Source: Leptobrachium leishanense (Eukaryota > Chordata > Amphibia > Anura > Megophryidae). From it: a stretch of 64,000 nucleotides of DNA. Shown one piece after another: positions 23,259 through 35,627 of the stretch. The position numbers and the translations under genes are program-made. The stretch covers positions 57,591,422-57,655,421 of the forward strand of contig CM019069.1 of assembly GCA_009667805.1 (NCBI GenBank), read 5' to 3'. The notes under the pieces are model-generated. The model saw only the letters and a program-made list of their open reading frames with translations, made no database searches and was not told where the DNA came from. Position 1 is the stretch's first letter. Every line of letters begins with the position of its first letter.

Positions 23259-24321
23259 CAGTATCTCACAGAAGTGGGTACACCCCTCACATTTATGTAA
23301 ATATTTTATTATATCTTTTCATGTGAAAACACTGAAGAAATGACACTTTGCTACAATGTAAAGTAGTGAGTGTTCAGCTTGCATAACAGTGTAAATTTGC
23401 TGTCCCCTCAAAAATAACAACACACAGCCATTAATGTCTAAACCGCTGGCAATAAAAGTGAGTACACCCCTAAGTGAAAATGTCCAAATTGGGCCCAAAG
23501 TGTCAATATTTTGTGTGGCCACCATTATTTTCCAGCACTGCCTTAACCATCTTGGGCATGGAGTTCACCAGAGCTTTACAGATTGCCACTGGAGTTCTTT
23601 TCCACTCCTCCATGATGACTTCATGGAGCTGGTGGATGTTAGAGACCGTGCGTTCCTCCACCTTCCATTTGCGGATACCTCACAGATGCTCATCACCTCT
23701 GCCGCAATGCTGGCAGCACTCATACGTCTATTTCCCAAAGACAACCTCTGGATATGACACGGAGCACGTGCATTCAACTTCTTTGGTTGACCATGGCAAG
23801 GCCTGTGCTGAGCGGAACCTGTCCTCTTAAACCGCTGTATGGTCTTGGCCACGGTGCTGCAGCTCAGTTTCAGGGTCTTGGCAATCTTCTTATTGCCTAG
23901 GCCATCATTATGTAGAGCAACAATTCCTTTTTTTCACATCCTCAGAGTTCTTTTGCCATGAGGTGCCATGTTGACCTTCCAGTGACCAGTAAGAGAGAGA
24001 GCAATAACACCAAATTTAACACACCTGCTCCTCATTCACACCTGATATTTTGTAACACTAACGAGTCACATGACAGTGGGAGGGAAAATAGCTAATTGGG
24101 CCCAATTTGGACATTTTCACTTAGGGGTGTACGCACTTTTGTTGCCATTAATGGCTGTGTGTTGAGTTATTTTGAGGAGACAGTTTTACACTGTTACACA
24201 AGCTGTACACTCACTACTTTACATTGCAGCAAAGTGTAATTTCTTCAGTGTTGTCACATGAAAAGATTTAATAAAATATTTACAAAAATGTGAGGGGTGT
24301 ACTCACTTCTGTGATATACTG
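23259..24321 (-). mobile_element. Broken Tc1 element (cagtatctcacagaagtg ends)
   Basis: Inverted ends cagtatctcacagaagtg and cacttctgtgatatactg with TA flanks (23257-23258, 24322-24323). 1063 bp. It carries a damaged transposase on the minus strand. Confidence 0.88.
23565..23852 (-). pseudogene. Tc1 transposase remnant, deleted and frameshifted
   Basis: The minus-strand frame begins 'MAKTIQRFKRTGSAQHRPCH' and 'GQPKKLNARAPCHIQRLSLG', the DNA-binding region and basic linker of a Tc1 transposase. It then breaks after 'AASIAAEVMS' into unrelated residues. The catalytic DDE domain is missing, and residual C-terminal sequence near 23500-23640 is out of frame. Non-functional. Confidence 0.8.
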
Positions 24322-24658
24322 TATATTACTGATGTGTTTTTTTAAACTCTTAATAGCAAGAAGAGTGTATGAAAGACCATTTCCCATTCCAGAATATGGC
24401 AGAAGGATGTTGTGAGTGCTCCAGGTCCATACTATTTTTTCCCCCATAATATAGCCATCACATAATTTCTATTAGAGGGTAAAGAAATCAGTACGGCAGG
24501 TACAGTGATCTGGAGAATTATACTCCACTACGATGCACCAAAACACGCTCTCAAAATAAATGATAACCAGTGGAGGTGTTGGAGAGCCACAATAATATTA
24601 TACTGTGTCTGCAGAAGAGGCTGATTATTTGGAAAAGTACATTGAGCAATCCATAGTA

Positions 24659-25143
24659 CAGGGCTCAAAATTTCAAGTCCCAAGCTCCTACCTAGGTAAT
24701 GAGAGTTGCTCGCCACCAGTTGCTCCACCTAATTCCAGCCCAGCCCTTAACTCTGCCCCATAACACACCCCCTTAAATTATCTTATGAAATTACACTGTT
24801 AAAGGTTTTATTTAGAATAAAAAAGGTACAAAAATAACATTAATACCCAGACATCAGACCCCAGATACATGTATAACCAGTCATCAGAGCCCAGTGTGAG
24901 CAGAGCGAGAAGGCAGGGAAGCTCCTCTCCACCCCCCTGCCAGTGACAGAGACAAGCTGGGTCAGGTTAGGCAGTTGATCACTGCCACCGTGCAGCCTGG
25001 GGAGGGGGGGGGCTGCACGGTGGCACCGCTAGTATACGCAGCACAAAATAATTTATTGTGCTGCCTGCGTGTGCATTTCCACTCACCCTCACTTAATTTC
25101 CACTCGCCAAATGCAAGTAGGCGAGTGGAAATTTTGAGCCCTG
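24659..25143. mobile_element. hAT MITE with cagggctcaaaattt ends
   Basis: Ends cagggctcaaaatttc and gaaattttgagccctg. Flanks ccatagta (24651-24658) and ccttagta (25144-25151) form an 8-bp duplication with one mismatch. No transposase. The interior includes a short ccaccgtgcagcc hairpin near 24985-25024. Confidence 0.8.
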
Positions 25144-25941
25144 CCTTAGTATCAGTCAATGCAGGAGGTCCCCATCGTTGGGTCTGCAGGCCAGTATTGC
25201 TGATGATTAATTTAGATTGACTTGAATAAATTCTGCTTCTGTATCTCACAGTAATATTCCATGTTGTACAGATACTGTGCATGTGCTGTTAATTCCAGTT
25301 ATATGAACAGATTTAAGCTGGTGTGATTATAGGCACTGAGCCAATTTACGAATTAAGCCACCAGTCTCTCGTTCTACACTTGTACAGGAACTGGAACACC
25401 AGAAGTCATCACCATGAAAATTGCATCTTAGCGAGATGGACGTATTACAGAAGTTCATTATCACTTAGCAAATATCAGCCGGGACTTAGCAATAAATCCC
25501 TCGGCTCATTGTATTACAATAAAAAGGATAAACTTTTCTATGTAGAAATACAACACAGAAACCTCTTTAGAATTTTACATAAACAGATACTTTCAAAACA
25601 CATTCCCTGGAGGGGAAATACGAAATGCACTGCTCAAGGAAATGAGTGTGTGTGTGTGTGTGTGTGTGTGATACACTTTCATTGGAAGAACAAGCTATAG
25701 CAGGGTCACAAAATGATGAGGAAAAGTAATTGAAAAAAAAACTTGCCTCTCTCTATGTGTCGTGAAAATATTACCTACTTGTGAAAAACAGAACTTGGAT
25801 AAATCTGCTGGAACATGTCAGATTTGTGGCTGTCCAAGAATACATTAGAGAGGTGTGAGACAGCCGCCCATGAAATGTGATGCTGTATACTTGAATGTTT
25901 TTCAGTAGTTTTACCGTGGTTTTCTTTCTCCTGTGTTTCAG
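25144..25941. other. Non-coding, possible intron sequence
   Basis: Includes a (gt)n microsatellite at 25645-25670. No other structure. It ends in a polypyrimidine tract that leads into the candidate exon. Confidence 0.4.
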
Positions 25942-26012
25942 TCTTCAGATAAGCAAGCTCACATTATACACCAAGGATCAATTGATCAAAAGAAGGCACA
26001 ATTAGATGTTGA
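25942..26012 (+). CDS. Candidate internal host exon (71 nt), gene unknown
   Basis: The preceding bases give a strong acceptor (ttttctttctcctgtgtttcag), and the following bases give a consensus donor (gtaagt at 26013). Of the three plus frames, only the first stays open across the whole segment. It gives SSDKQAHIIHQG then SIDQKKAQLDV plus two bases of a further codon, a hydrophilic, Lys/Gln-rich peptide. The second frame meets a stop near the 3' end and the third meets one at once. I do not recognise the protein. A 71-nt length shifts phase, so it would need partner exons outside the window. This is the only place in 64 kb where splice signals and an open non-repeat frame coincide, but such matches also occur by chance. 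Confidence 0.35.
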
Positions 26013-26697
26013 GTAAGTGACTATGTGATGCTCAGTAATAGATCGTAGACCTAGACATAGAAGTAGATCATCAACACGTTTAATTTTATTACACTTATCA
26101 TTATAGGCTGAAAATAAACACAGATTCTAATTTGTTGTTTTTTTCGACCGGAGGTGGCACAGCGCAGGGATCCTAGACTGGGCACATGTCATCGTATCAA
26201 TGCAGCTCCTCCCTGGCGACATCCTCCGGGAAACATCACTGTCACTGACCCATGTCATGCGGCTTTGAACGCTTTTCAGTTCACTGACAGCCATTCTGAT
26301 GTGGAACACTTGACGCACACAACTACTTGTCATGACACTACCGATCAGTTAATCCAGGCATCATTTTGACGCACACACAGATTTTGGCGCGTGGCTTTGT
26401 GGCCAGAATAGGTGGATACTGAACTCTGTATATAAACCTACACCTTAGACAGGTTCACTGCCCTTTGGTGTCATCTGGAACCAATAGCGCAGTGTTTCTG
26501 TATGTGTCTTAGATTGTGTACTGACCCAGTCTGCTTTATTGTAACGGTCTTCACAGAGAACCCGTTAGAAGCTGAGCCATAAGCACAATTCCACTATTGC
26601 CACCATTGTGAAACCCAGCCATTTCAAGGACAGGTACCAAACCTGGGTTAAGGGAGTGTATGAATTGCATGTGGGGGTCCACTGGTTTCCCTTACAA
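26013..26697. other. Non-coding, no gene seen
   Basis: Includes an unassigned stretch rich in tcatgcgg / catgtcat type blocks (26150-26380). It could be an old repeat, but I cannot name it. Confidence 0.35.
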
Positions 26698-26833
26698 CAG
26701 TGATGGTGAAACTTAACACCCCAGATGTTTCGGAACTACATGCCCCATGATGCTTAGTCACATATAATGCTTGCTGAGCATCAGGAGACATTTAGTTCAG
26801 AAATATCTGGGGTGCCAAGGTTTGCCATCACTG
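26698..26833. mobile_element. Short MITE with cagtgatggtgaaac ends
   Basis: Left cagtgatggtgaaac and right gtttgccatcactg are imperfect inverted repeats, with inner blocks ccccagatgtttcgg and atatctggggtgcc also inverted. It looks hAT-like, but flanks ccttacaa and tcttaaag do not form a clean duplication. Confidence 0.55.
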
Positions 26834-26959
26834 TCTTAAAGCAAGAAGCACAGTCACGTCCTACTGGAAGAACAGGCCATGTCTGCAATACACACAGTCT
26901 AAGGACATGGCTAATAGGGGTAATTTTCCCATAAAATAATACCCATAGTTAATTTTACT

Positions 26960-27836
26960 ACATAAATTGCAAGATCCCCATCTATGTGTCAGGACAAAAT
27001 CAAATGGCACGCTGACCACAGTCACTTCTCTCAAATATCTAGGTATGTGGCTAGACCCAAATCTATCATCTAAACTTTACCCCAAACTAGGTGTCCTGTA
27101 CAGAAACAAATCCTGCCTGAGCCCCACGGTAAGAAAGCAGATTGTACAACAAATACTTATGCCGGCTATTGAATACGGAGATGTAGTATATGCAGCTGCC
27201 CCGTAAACACACCTTCAGAAACTTACTACATTGTATAACTCATTCTGTCGCTTTGTGCTACAATGTAACTACATGACTCACCACTGTGACATGTTAAAAG
27301 AGCTAAACTGGCCGTCACTGGAATCTAGACGCACCCTTCACCTTTCCAACCTGGTGTTTAAGAGATTTTCTTGGAAGCTACCACCCTACCGGAATAGGCT
27401 GCTTCCCCCGGCAGTTCCCTCATCCTATAACCTCTGATCCAGGACCTGCACCTTACTTGCAATACCACAATACAAAAAGAAAGTGGCTCGATCCTCATTT
27501 TCCTACAGAGCTCCACAATTATGGAATAACCTCCCAGACGCCATCAAATCTTCCCCCAGTCTTAAGCCACTCACGACAGAGTTCCCTATTAACATACCTC
27601 AATACGGAATGCACCTGTAAACATAATGACTATATTGCTTACATATTTATTTTCTGTGTTAATTTGTATATTTGTGTTTTTGTTTTTTAATATCTTGCAT
27701 TTATTACTTTGTATTTCTGTAACGACTAACAATTTCAATGTTCTTGAACCCAGGACATACTTGAAAACAAGAGAAATCTCAATGTATCATTCCTGGTAAA
27801 ATACTTTGCAAATAAATAAATAAATAAATATTGATT
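26960..27836 (+). pseudogene. LINE ORF2 3' part with stops and shifts
   Basis: Plus-strand frames give 'KYLGMWLDPNLSSKL', 'LYRNKSCLSPTVRKQIVQQI' and 'LMPAIEYGDVVYAAAP' stop (TAA at 27205), continuing as 'LYNSFCRFVLQCNYMTHHCD' and 'MLKELNWPSLESRRTLHLSN'. A further stop and a frameshift follow near 27437-27460. This is the thumb/C-terminal part of a non-LTR reverse transcriptase, downstream of the catalytic site. The 3' UTR has the aacccaggacatacttgaaa block and an (aaat)n tail ending at about 27836. It is the longest copy of this LINE family here. Dead by at least two disruptions. Confidence 0.78.
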
Positions 27837-28704
27837 TTAATCAGTTCAGGCAGTCTCCCTGCAATTAGTGACGGCTATCGGCCTACTGGGAAGGAAGGTG
27901 GGCCAGAGACGTGGTCAGGATGGCATGGGCTAATATAAGGGGGTTAATATTTAGGAAGAGATTGAAAAAAAAATGTAAAATGTTCATAGGAATCCTGCAA
28001 AGCCTACTATAATTCCATGTTTTGGGGGCACAAAAAGTTAATTTTTTACTTTTTCACAACATTTTAAATACTAGAGCTTTATTGTCAGTAAAGTGTGCAG
28101 CGGCATTGCTGTAATGCTCTGCATGTATTTTACAAGGATCTTGCATAAATTAAAAAAACAAAAAACAAAGTAATAATCAGACTTCTTGAGAATCCATATT
28201 GAGGTTTCACTGCCGAAAATCTACACAAACAGCAGCTGCTTCTGTTTTGAATTCCTGCTCCAGGCAAAGTCTTTGTGTTGTCTTTTCCCCAAATACATCT
28301 ACACGGGGACTGTATATAGAAATAAGCATTATGTTCCATAAAATAGCGGCTCCTTGTCATTTGCATAATGTTTTTACTAGAGGATGGGAAATAGCATATT
28401 TCCTATGGCTGGAAGCATGGGCCAGACGAGTAAATTACAGCGCTTGTGGAAGAAGGTGCATTTGTTTCAATGATCTTTTTATGCGAATATCTCGATTTTT
28501 ATTCTGCACGCATACAGAGGTGGGCTCAGGCCATTTCACAAACACTATATGGAGCATCATATCATAGAATATGTTCTATGTGCATGCATGACGTTCATGT
28601 TTGGATGTGTGATACATAATGAATGGGAGAGTGTGTGTGCATAAATATAGGTTTATGTCTATACACATACATCATGCAATAAAACACAGACACACACATA
28701 TATA
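27837..28704. other. Non-coding, no gene seen
   Basis: Contains a non-repetitive block around 28370-28510 that looks single-copy. No splice-supported frame recognised. Confidence 0.35.
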
Positions 28705-28712
28705 TATTTCAG

Positions 28713-29538
28713 TAGGGATGTGCGTTTCGGGTTTCGGACTTTCGGAATTTTCACGATATTTTCCGATTCGTGTTTTCGGATGCGGCCGATTTTCCGAAAA
28801 TTTTTAGATCCGAAAATGGCAGATCCGAAAAGTTTTCCGAGCCGAAACGAAATATTTTTGGAATTTTCGAATGGACTTGAAATGTGTCAAATCGAAATTT
28901 ATTTTTGCTCTATTCATGATTTCGGTTCCATTCGTGATTTCGGTTCCATTTCGGTAATTCTGGACATCGTATATTTAACTATTATCGGTTATATCGCGGA
29001 TTCTGTAAATTTTGTATTTGTAAATGCGTATTTTTGATCAACTATTTTTCCGTTTTAGAACCTTTTGTTCTGGTTTTTATTTTTAAAGTCAGACCATTCG
29101 GGTCAGTTTAGCGTTTTTTAAATCATTTTGTTCATTTTTTTGTTCCTTGGCTTTCATAACATTTTAATATGATTAAATAAAGTTGTGAAATGGAAAAACA
29201 AACCAAAAATTTATTATAAAAAAATATATAAAGTATAAAAAAAGTAAACAATAGCAGTTTCCGTCAAAACGAATAGAGTTAGACACTTTGAAACGAGGAG
29301 AACAGAGGTTTCCGAAAAAAACGAAAATTTCCGAAATCTCGAAAAGTCGATACAAAAAACGAGCAAAGTGACCCGAAAATACAAAAAATGGTCGATATTC
29401 CGAAAAAAAATGTACACGAAAAACGAGTCGAACCGAACCGAATCGAAACAGACATCCGCCGAAACGAGCCGAATCGAAAAGTTTAAACATCCGAACGAGC
29501 CGAACCGAACCGAAAAAAAAAATCGGTGCACAAGCCTA
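28713..29538 (+). mobile_element. hAT MITE, 'cgaaaa' family copy 3 with distinct core
   Basis: Begins tagggatgtgcgtttcggg, ends gtgcacaagccta and is flanked by an exact 8-bp duplication tatttcag (28705-28712, 29539-29546). The outer arms match copy 1, but the central ~380 bp (about 28893-29280) is different AT-rich sequence. It is therefore either a longer ancestral form or an element with an added core. Confidence 0.87.
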
Positions 29539-29546
29539 TATTTCAG

Positions 29547-31744
29547 ACCTGTCAATTTGGGAAGCCTGAATGAAAATGCACCTAGAGCGCTATAAAAGCC
29601 TTCACTACAGCGATTGTGTATACACAATCAGCACCCGAGATCATGTTAACCTGATGTGAGGCTATGCTGTATCATTGCAAAGGAAATTAATTTGTTATAA
29701 GCAAATTTTGTTTGCATTTGTTCTCCCCTAGAACTGTGGGCATGATGCCGGAGGTGCTAGCACTTTTTAAATCCAGCTGGGGAATGTCTCTGAATGGACT
29801 TTTCCCCAGCTGATTATGCCTGGAGCTCAAAACTGCAATAACTTATTTTGGCCAGGAGGTGGTGGCATCTGCCTGCCAAATAGATTATTACAGCAAGGAA
29901 TTAATTCTGAATATTCCCAAATTATTATTGTCATTATTTTGATTAAATTCCAACGCATACTGCAGCACTGTACAAAAAGGTACAGTGGGTAAAGACAAGA
30001 CAATCCTACAATACACCAAAAAGGCAAGGCAATATTTCAATGACAATTCCTTCAGTATCTAAGGGCCCTATTCCTGTGGGAATTTATAATATAGGTGGGT
30101 ATAATTTTTCTTACTGTATAATTAAAATTTATTTTTTTAAATAAAAAAAACAACAACACTGGTTTGTGACAGTTTAACCCCTTCACTACCAAGTGATTAA
30201 AATAACAGGCTCTTAAGGGCTTTTGAAGCTGCAGTTGTGCACTGTCAGCTCTGATTGGGGGTGTGGCTGTTATGGTGATGACGCAAAAATGTGTTACAGT
30301 CACGCACCCTCCGCTGTCATGTCCTTCGTCACCCAACCCTAGACCTGCAAAAGTTGGCAGGACTGATCTAGATATTTGTGCGTCTGTGTTGAGTGCATGG
30401 TCACCTACATTAAGAAAATAATCTGCCAAATCATCATGTCGCCATTTAGTAAATAAAGCCTTAAAGCAGCTAGGAAGCCACAATGTTGCTTCTCTAACTG
30501 CTCAGGATTATATCCAATTTTCCTTTTTGCCCCAGTGATGTCTTCCAAAGGTTAAATTGCAAGATCAGAGACTAAAGACATATGTATAAAACAAATACAG
30601 CATAAGTACATATAGCAATGAGAACATTCTGTATGTAAAATGAATGCGGCATAAGCATGACCTGACAAAATCTTCCCTAAAACAAGTGGCAATACCAATA
30701 ATAGAAATGAAAAACATTTAAATGATTTTGAAGTTTTGGCTCGGAGGATTCCTTAGCTCGGCACATCAATTACCCATCACTCTGTCTGGTTTGTATAGAG
30801 CAACCAATAAAAATAAAGATAAAAAATAGAATAACCTACAAGGCAAATGTCGATCAAGCAGATTTCTGTTGGTTCTGTATGAGTTTGGCAGCCAGCTTCT
30901 TTTTCCATTCTCTCAGAATGCTAAACTGGACGGCATTCTCTGGAGATAAATATAACTCTGTTCAAAACGAACGGACACCTTGGTTCCCACGCAAAAGCAG
31001 ATGTAAAATAAATAAATAAATAAAAATAGCTGGCAGGAAAAAAAAAGAAACAAGAAAAAAAAACGAGCAGCCGGCATTGCTGTGCAGAGCTTATATACTT
31101 TTCCTGGCCTTGGAAATGACACTCTGCATTCTTCTGGTTTATGTGTAACAATATGAACACGGAATCTCTGCTATGGGGCGGCTCACCTTCTCCGAGCTTT
31201 ATTCCAACAGACTAAACATAAGAAGCAATAGCCTGACAGTGCTGGGTTTACACAAGCAAGGGCATCGTCAAGAACATCCTCCAAACACCAAAAGGCTGCA
31301 TGTGGCTGTAAACAGGCATTGTACTATGTTTTATGCCACAAAAAAGAGCTACATTCACAAGGTTCAACCTCACAGATACACCGAACAGATAAACCTCCAT
31401 ACTGTAGAAATGTCACTTGTGGATTTCCAATAAGTATTGAGAGAGAGCTATTGATATGTCATCATTCTTTCATTGAAAGAACGGTAGTTTAACGTTGGCA
31501 AACTTCGATGACCAACTACTGCAGAAATCTTGAGTATTCACTGTTTAGTGCACTGCCACTGGAGTTTATGTAGCGTTTACAATTTCTCCGCAGCTGCTGC
31601 CCTATGTCACTGCTGTTTCAGGTCAAGTTGTCCTAGTAGTGTTGGATTTTTCCCCTCTCTTGATATCCATTGCTCACCATAGTTGTAACAACACGGATTT
31701 TCACTGAACAAGGGCGCTTAATGGATAACCCGCATAGTATCTTT
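29547..31744. other. Non-coding, no gene seen
   Basis: About 2.2 kb without a recognisable gene. It holds (aaat)n at 31008-31024 and a 30170-30260 stretch starting ttaaccccttcactacc that resembles one end of a TTAA MITE, with no matching partner found. The 30052-30483 minus frame (143 aa) has no domain I recognise. Confidence 0.35.
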
Positions 31745-32420
31745 TTACATGTACACAACGAAAAAATAGTTTTGCTTAGTTTCGGATCAATTCGTTATGT
31801 TTTAAAATTTATTTCGGTGTGTTCGTTATGCTACCGTGATTTGTATTTCGGATCATTTCATTATTTTGGGAGATCGGTAATTTGTACTACAGATCGATTC
31901 ATATTTAGTTTTTAGTAGTTATTTCGTATTGATTCGTTATTTTGTTTTATTAGTTATTTTCGTTTTAATTAGTTATTTCGGAATGTGAAACTGATGAAGG
32001 TTTAAACAGGTGAATCCCATAGGTTTCAATGTAGAAAATATTCCCCGTTTTTATCAAATAATTATTCAACCGTTTATGCATTTCACTTGCAGCAAAAAGT
32101 CTCTTTTTTTTAGGCATTTTTGGGAATTTTTTTGTGAAATTTTGGGATTACTAATTATTTTAAAACAAAGCTTTTTTTTTTTTTTTTTTTTTTCTTCAGT
32201 CTGGCTTCTTTCAGCGGGTGCGGTCCTTGGTGAAGAAACCTATCCAACAACAGATTCAGGGACGCGGTGCCATGTCTAATATATAAAGTTTTGTTCCTTT
32301 CCGAATCTATTCGTTCAGTTTCGGACAGAACCGATTTGTATTTTGGAAGCACACCCGAAATACGAATCTGTAAATTTCATCCAAATTTTGATTCAGACAG
32401 AAAAGAAATGCACATCTCTA
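31745..32420. mobile_element. hAT-like MITE, diverged relative of the 'cgaaaa' family
   Basis: Flanked by an exact 8-bp duplication gtatcttt (31737-31744, 32421-32428). The right end tgcacatctcta is the inverse of tagagatgtgca, matching the tagggatgtgc end of the 11331 family. The left end ttacatgtaca is more diverged. The interior repeats ttcgttat / atttcgg units and holds a poly-T run at 32172-32192. Confidence 0.7.
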
Positions 32421-33321
32421 GTATCTTTCTCAGACACATTTACGGTGCATTAGAATGTAACCAACACCTTCCAAAGCCGAAGATGCTCCTAGGAATATAG
32501 ATCTTTATTTTTAGGTTTGTCAAATTATGGCATGATATGGTAAAACCAACAGCTTGAATGATTTTATGGTCACTGTACTCGATTTTTTTCCATTAGCCAT
32601 GGCAGGCATCTAGTACAAATCATCTGAGAAGATCTCTATGTGGATACTACTGTATTTTGTAAGTGTTCTTGGTCTATTAGTCAATATGCAAGAGTACTGT
32701 GTTGACATGACTCCATCTACCAGAGCTAAGAAAAATAAGCACCTGGGGATCATTTAGGAAAAACACATGTTTATTCTCCTTACGCTGGTTCATCTATAAA
32801 AGTGGTTCCCATCCCTGTCCTCAGATTCCCCCAACAGGCCAGGCTTGCCAGATATCTGAAGCACATCATAGGTGATATGATTTGCTGTTTAAGGATTACA
32901 TCTGCATTTCCTCAATACTTAGGGTTATTTGAAGACCAGGGTTGGGGACCATTATATACAGCTGGATATGTCATGCAGTAGTGAGGATAGTCACAAAAAA
33001 TGGACCACATTGGTGACAGAGCTGTTACAACCTTTAGTAGGACATTCCAGCTGGATTAACTGCATACTATACCTGTATGGACAACCTTCCTATGGTTTTG
33101 AGTGGACATTAAGCTGGATCACGCTTATATGAATGAAATTTGTACTTATCCTAAAACGTTATTGAGGGTGTGAGGTTACTAAAAAAATCATGAATAGACC
33201 ATTCCTGTCACAATGTCCCTGAGCCCTGTATATGGGTTGATCCGGGTCAGCTCTTAGTTCTTGCCCTGCCCTTCCTGCATTCCATTCCTGGAGTTTCTTT
33301 GTTATCAGCTCTCCTCAGGAT
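32421..33321. other. Non-coding, contains a weak hAT MITE
   Basis: 32799-32953 resembles the hAT MITEs at 43493 and 56492 (agtggttcccatccctgtcc on the left, agggttggggaccatt on the right), including the internal atatctgaagcac and ggtgatatgatttgctg blocks. Its target duplication is not clear. The rest is unassigned. Confidence 0.5.
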
Positions 33322-33756
33322 TAGGGATGAGCTGTCCGGTTCGATCAGTTCGGAGTTCGATTCGAACTTTGGCTGTTTGCAATTTTCGCGAACTTCGAAC
33401 TTTTTAGCGTGTTCGGTTCGAGTTCGCAAAAAAATTTTTTGTTTTAAAAAGTATAAAAAATGCTTAAAAAATACTAAAAAATCTAGAAATAAAGAGACTC
33501 TTTAGTGCAGAATATTATAAGCAACGGTTTATTAGATATTGAATTAAAAACTAATGTGTACGTGCAAAGATTCTCATCTCTAAATGACCTGTGTTTTCAA
33601 ACGGCATAAACAACAGGTGTTTTTAGTCTGGTCTAATCAATTTGATACATTGTATGTATGTAGACTATACTGAGGGTGTGGTGTCTCCAGATATATCAAA
33701 CAACACCTGTGCTTCTGAGAAGTGTTAATTTCTCTACTAAATCTTCCTCTAATATG

Positions 33757-34372
33757 CTGCATTTCACTGCTGTGTGCTCAGCTCATTTTTACTGCTTTCG
33801 TTCATCATGTTTAAATGCGATTTGAAGCCACATTTTATTATACGACTCAGACATATTAGATATCGTTCTTTCCGGCAGACTCCGCAGATTCATAATATAT
33901 TATTTTTATATGTATACGTCATGTCCTGCCTGTATATTATGACAAAAAATGCAATAAAAATTGAATTTTTAATCATCTGCAGTGTGTAAAGTGTTTTTTT
34001 TTCACATTTTAGCACATGAGCGTTTGTGGTCATGTTTTCTATGGGGTGCGCTTGTACAAAAATTAGAAATGGGGACTTGTTACATTTTGTGGGGGGAATT
34101 ACGTGATTTTTAGCAAACGCACCCCATAGAAAGAAATCATTAGTGCATCATCGTTCACATTATGATTGAAATGTGAACAATATTGCTGCATATAATAAAA
34201 ATAACACAAAAAAAGACATGTTTTTATTTATTTTTTATTACTTTATACCTGGTCATGTTGTATATCATTCGAAAGGCCATGCTCAGGCCTTTCGATTGAC
34301 ACCCTCCATGACCTCCTAGATCCCTGGAGATATAGGGGTTCAAATGAACCCCCTATCTCCACCAGGGGATTG
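33757..34372 (-). mobile_element. piggyBac-like MITE fragment with two empty sites
   Basis: Matches the outer element of the 44.5-48.4 kb nest without interruption: tcatgtttaaatgcgatttg (33807-33826) and gaatttttaatcatctgc (33963-33980) are the two TTAA sites that are occupied in that nest. The right side dissolves into the minisatellite at 34373. Confidence 0.75.
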
Positions 34373-34827
34373 GCCTGGGCAATATATATACGCATGATGT
34401 GGGCTGGCTTGGGCAATATATATATACGCATGATGTGAGCTGGCCTGGGCAATATATATATATATACGCATGATGGCGCATCTGTGACTGTAAGCATGAT
34501 GTGAGCTGGCCTGGGCAATATATATATATATGCATGATGTGAGCTGGCCTGGGCAATATATATATACGCATGATGTGAGCTGGCCTGGGCAATATATATA
34601 CGCATGATGGCGCATCTGTGACTGTGAGCATGATATGAGCTGGCCTGGGCAATATATATATATACGCATGATGTGAGCTGGCCTGGGCCTGGGCAATATA
34701 TATACGCATGATGGCGCATCTGTGACTGCGAGCATGATGTGAGCTGGCCTGGGCAATATATATATATACGCATGATGTGAGCTGGCCTGGGCAATATATA
34801 TATACGCATGATGTGAGCTGGCCTGGG

Positions 34828-34866
<39 letters not shown>
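34373..34866. repeat. (TA)n-rich minisatellite with higher-order units
   Basis: Eleven units of about 36-45 bp: cgcatgatgtgagctggcct followed by gggcaatatatatata, with variable TA run lengths. Three units carry an added atggcgcatctgtgactg block (about 34472, 34605, 34712). One unit has gggcct duplicated. It ends in a long (ta)n run (34831-34865). All three minus frames stay open through it, so its 138-267 aa ORFs are artefacts of repetition. Confidence 0.9.
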
Positions 34867-34867
<1 letters not shown>

Positions 34868-34997
34868 GCATGATGAAAATTTGCAAAGGATAAGGCACGC
34901 AAAGTGAAATTTTGAGGTGTCTGAAATTGAAACTTACGTGACAACTCTTTTTTTTTCGTTAATTTATATTTGTTCAATACAGTTAATTTTAATTTGT

Positions 34998-35627
34998 TTA
35001 ACCTCCCTGGCGGTATTCCCGAGTGTGACTCAGGGTTAAATTTCACTACCGTGAACGGTAACCCCGAGCCACACTCGGGCTGGATGTTTACTCACCTCCT
35101 CCTGGCTCCCTCGCTGTCCCCCACAGTGTGATCGCGGCGAGCTGCTTCCTGGAAGGCTCCCTGCGAGTCACATGGTGCAGGGTGGGCGGGAACCATCAGC
35201 AAATTTATAAACAATTCATAAAATACTGTAATCCAAAGTGCAATGTTTATGAACGGCCACTGGATGGCACTACCGGTTAAGAAATAGACCATACATCCTC
35301 TTACCCTTGTTTTCAGACCGATTTCAGTGTTTTTTGTTTTTTATTTTATTGAATATCATTTATTTGCATTATTTTGGATAATTATTTTTGGGATAATAAA
35401 TTATTATTTCGGGTTTCAAACTTTATCGGACTTTATTTACTATTTTATTTATTTATTTATTTATTTATAAAGGATTTTACCAGTAAGAACTCTTGATTGC
35501 ACGGATTTCAGTGCGTGATTCCTAATTATTACAGGCTAACTATGTACAGAAACACGTTTCCTTTAAAAAAAATTGAGACGCTTTCAGACACGAAATTTTG
35601 AAAAAATTAGACCGCCAGGGAGGTTAA
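34998..35627. mobile_element. piggyBac-like MITE, family 2 copy 2, expanded
   Basis: TTAA at 34998-35001 and 35624-35627, with ends ttaacctccctggcggtatt and accgccagggaggttaa. The left arm has the gtgactcagggttaaatttc block. The right arm is AT-rich and includes a LINE-tail-like (ttta)n block (35448-35485), so it carries a later insertion or replacement. Confidence 0.75.

Noticed and set aside
30052..30483. 143-aa minus-strand ORF as a gene
   Set aside because: The composition is not domain-like and crosses a poly-A/T tract. No splice or promoter evidence.
34373..34866. CRISPR-like array
   Set aside because: Units are contiguous tandem repeats without unique spacers, and the genome is clearly eukaryotic.
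34243..35046. Long minus-strand ORF (267 aa) with repeating Pro-Arg-Pro-Ala-His-Ile peptide
   Set aside because: It is the translation of a (TA)n-rich minisatellite. All three frames are open for the same reason and no domain is present.
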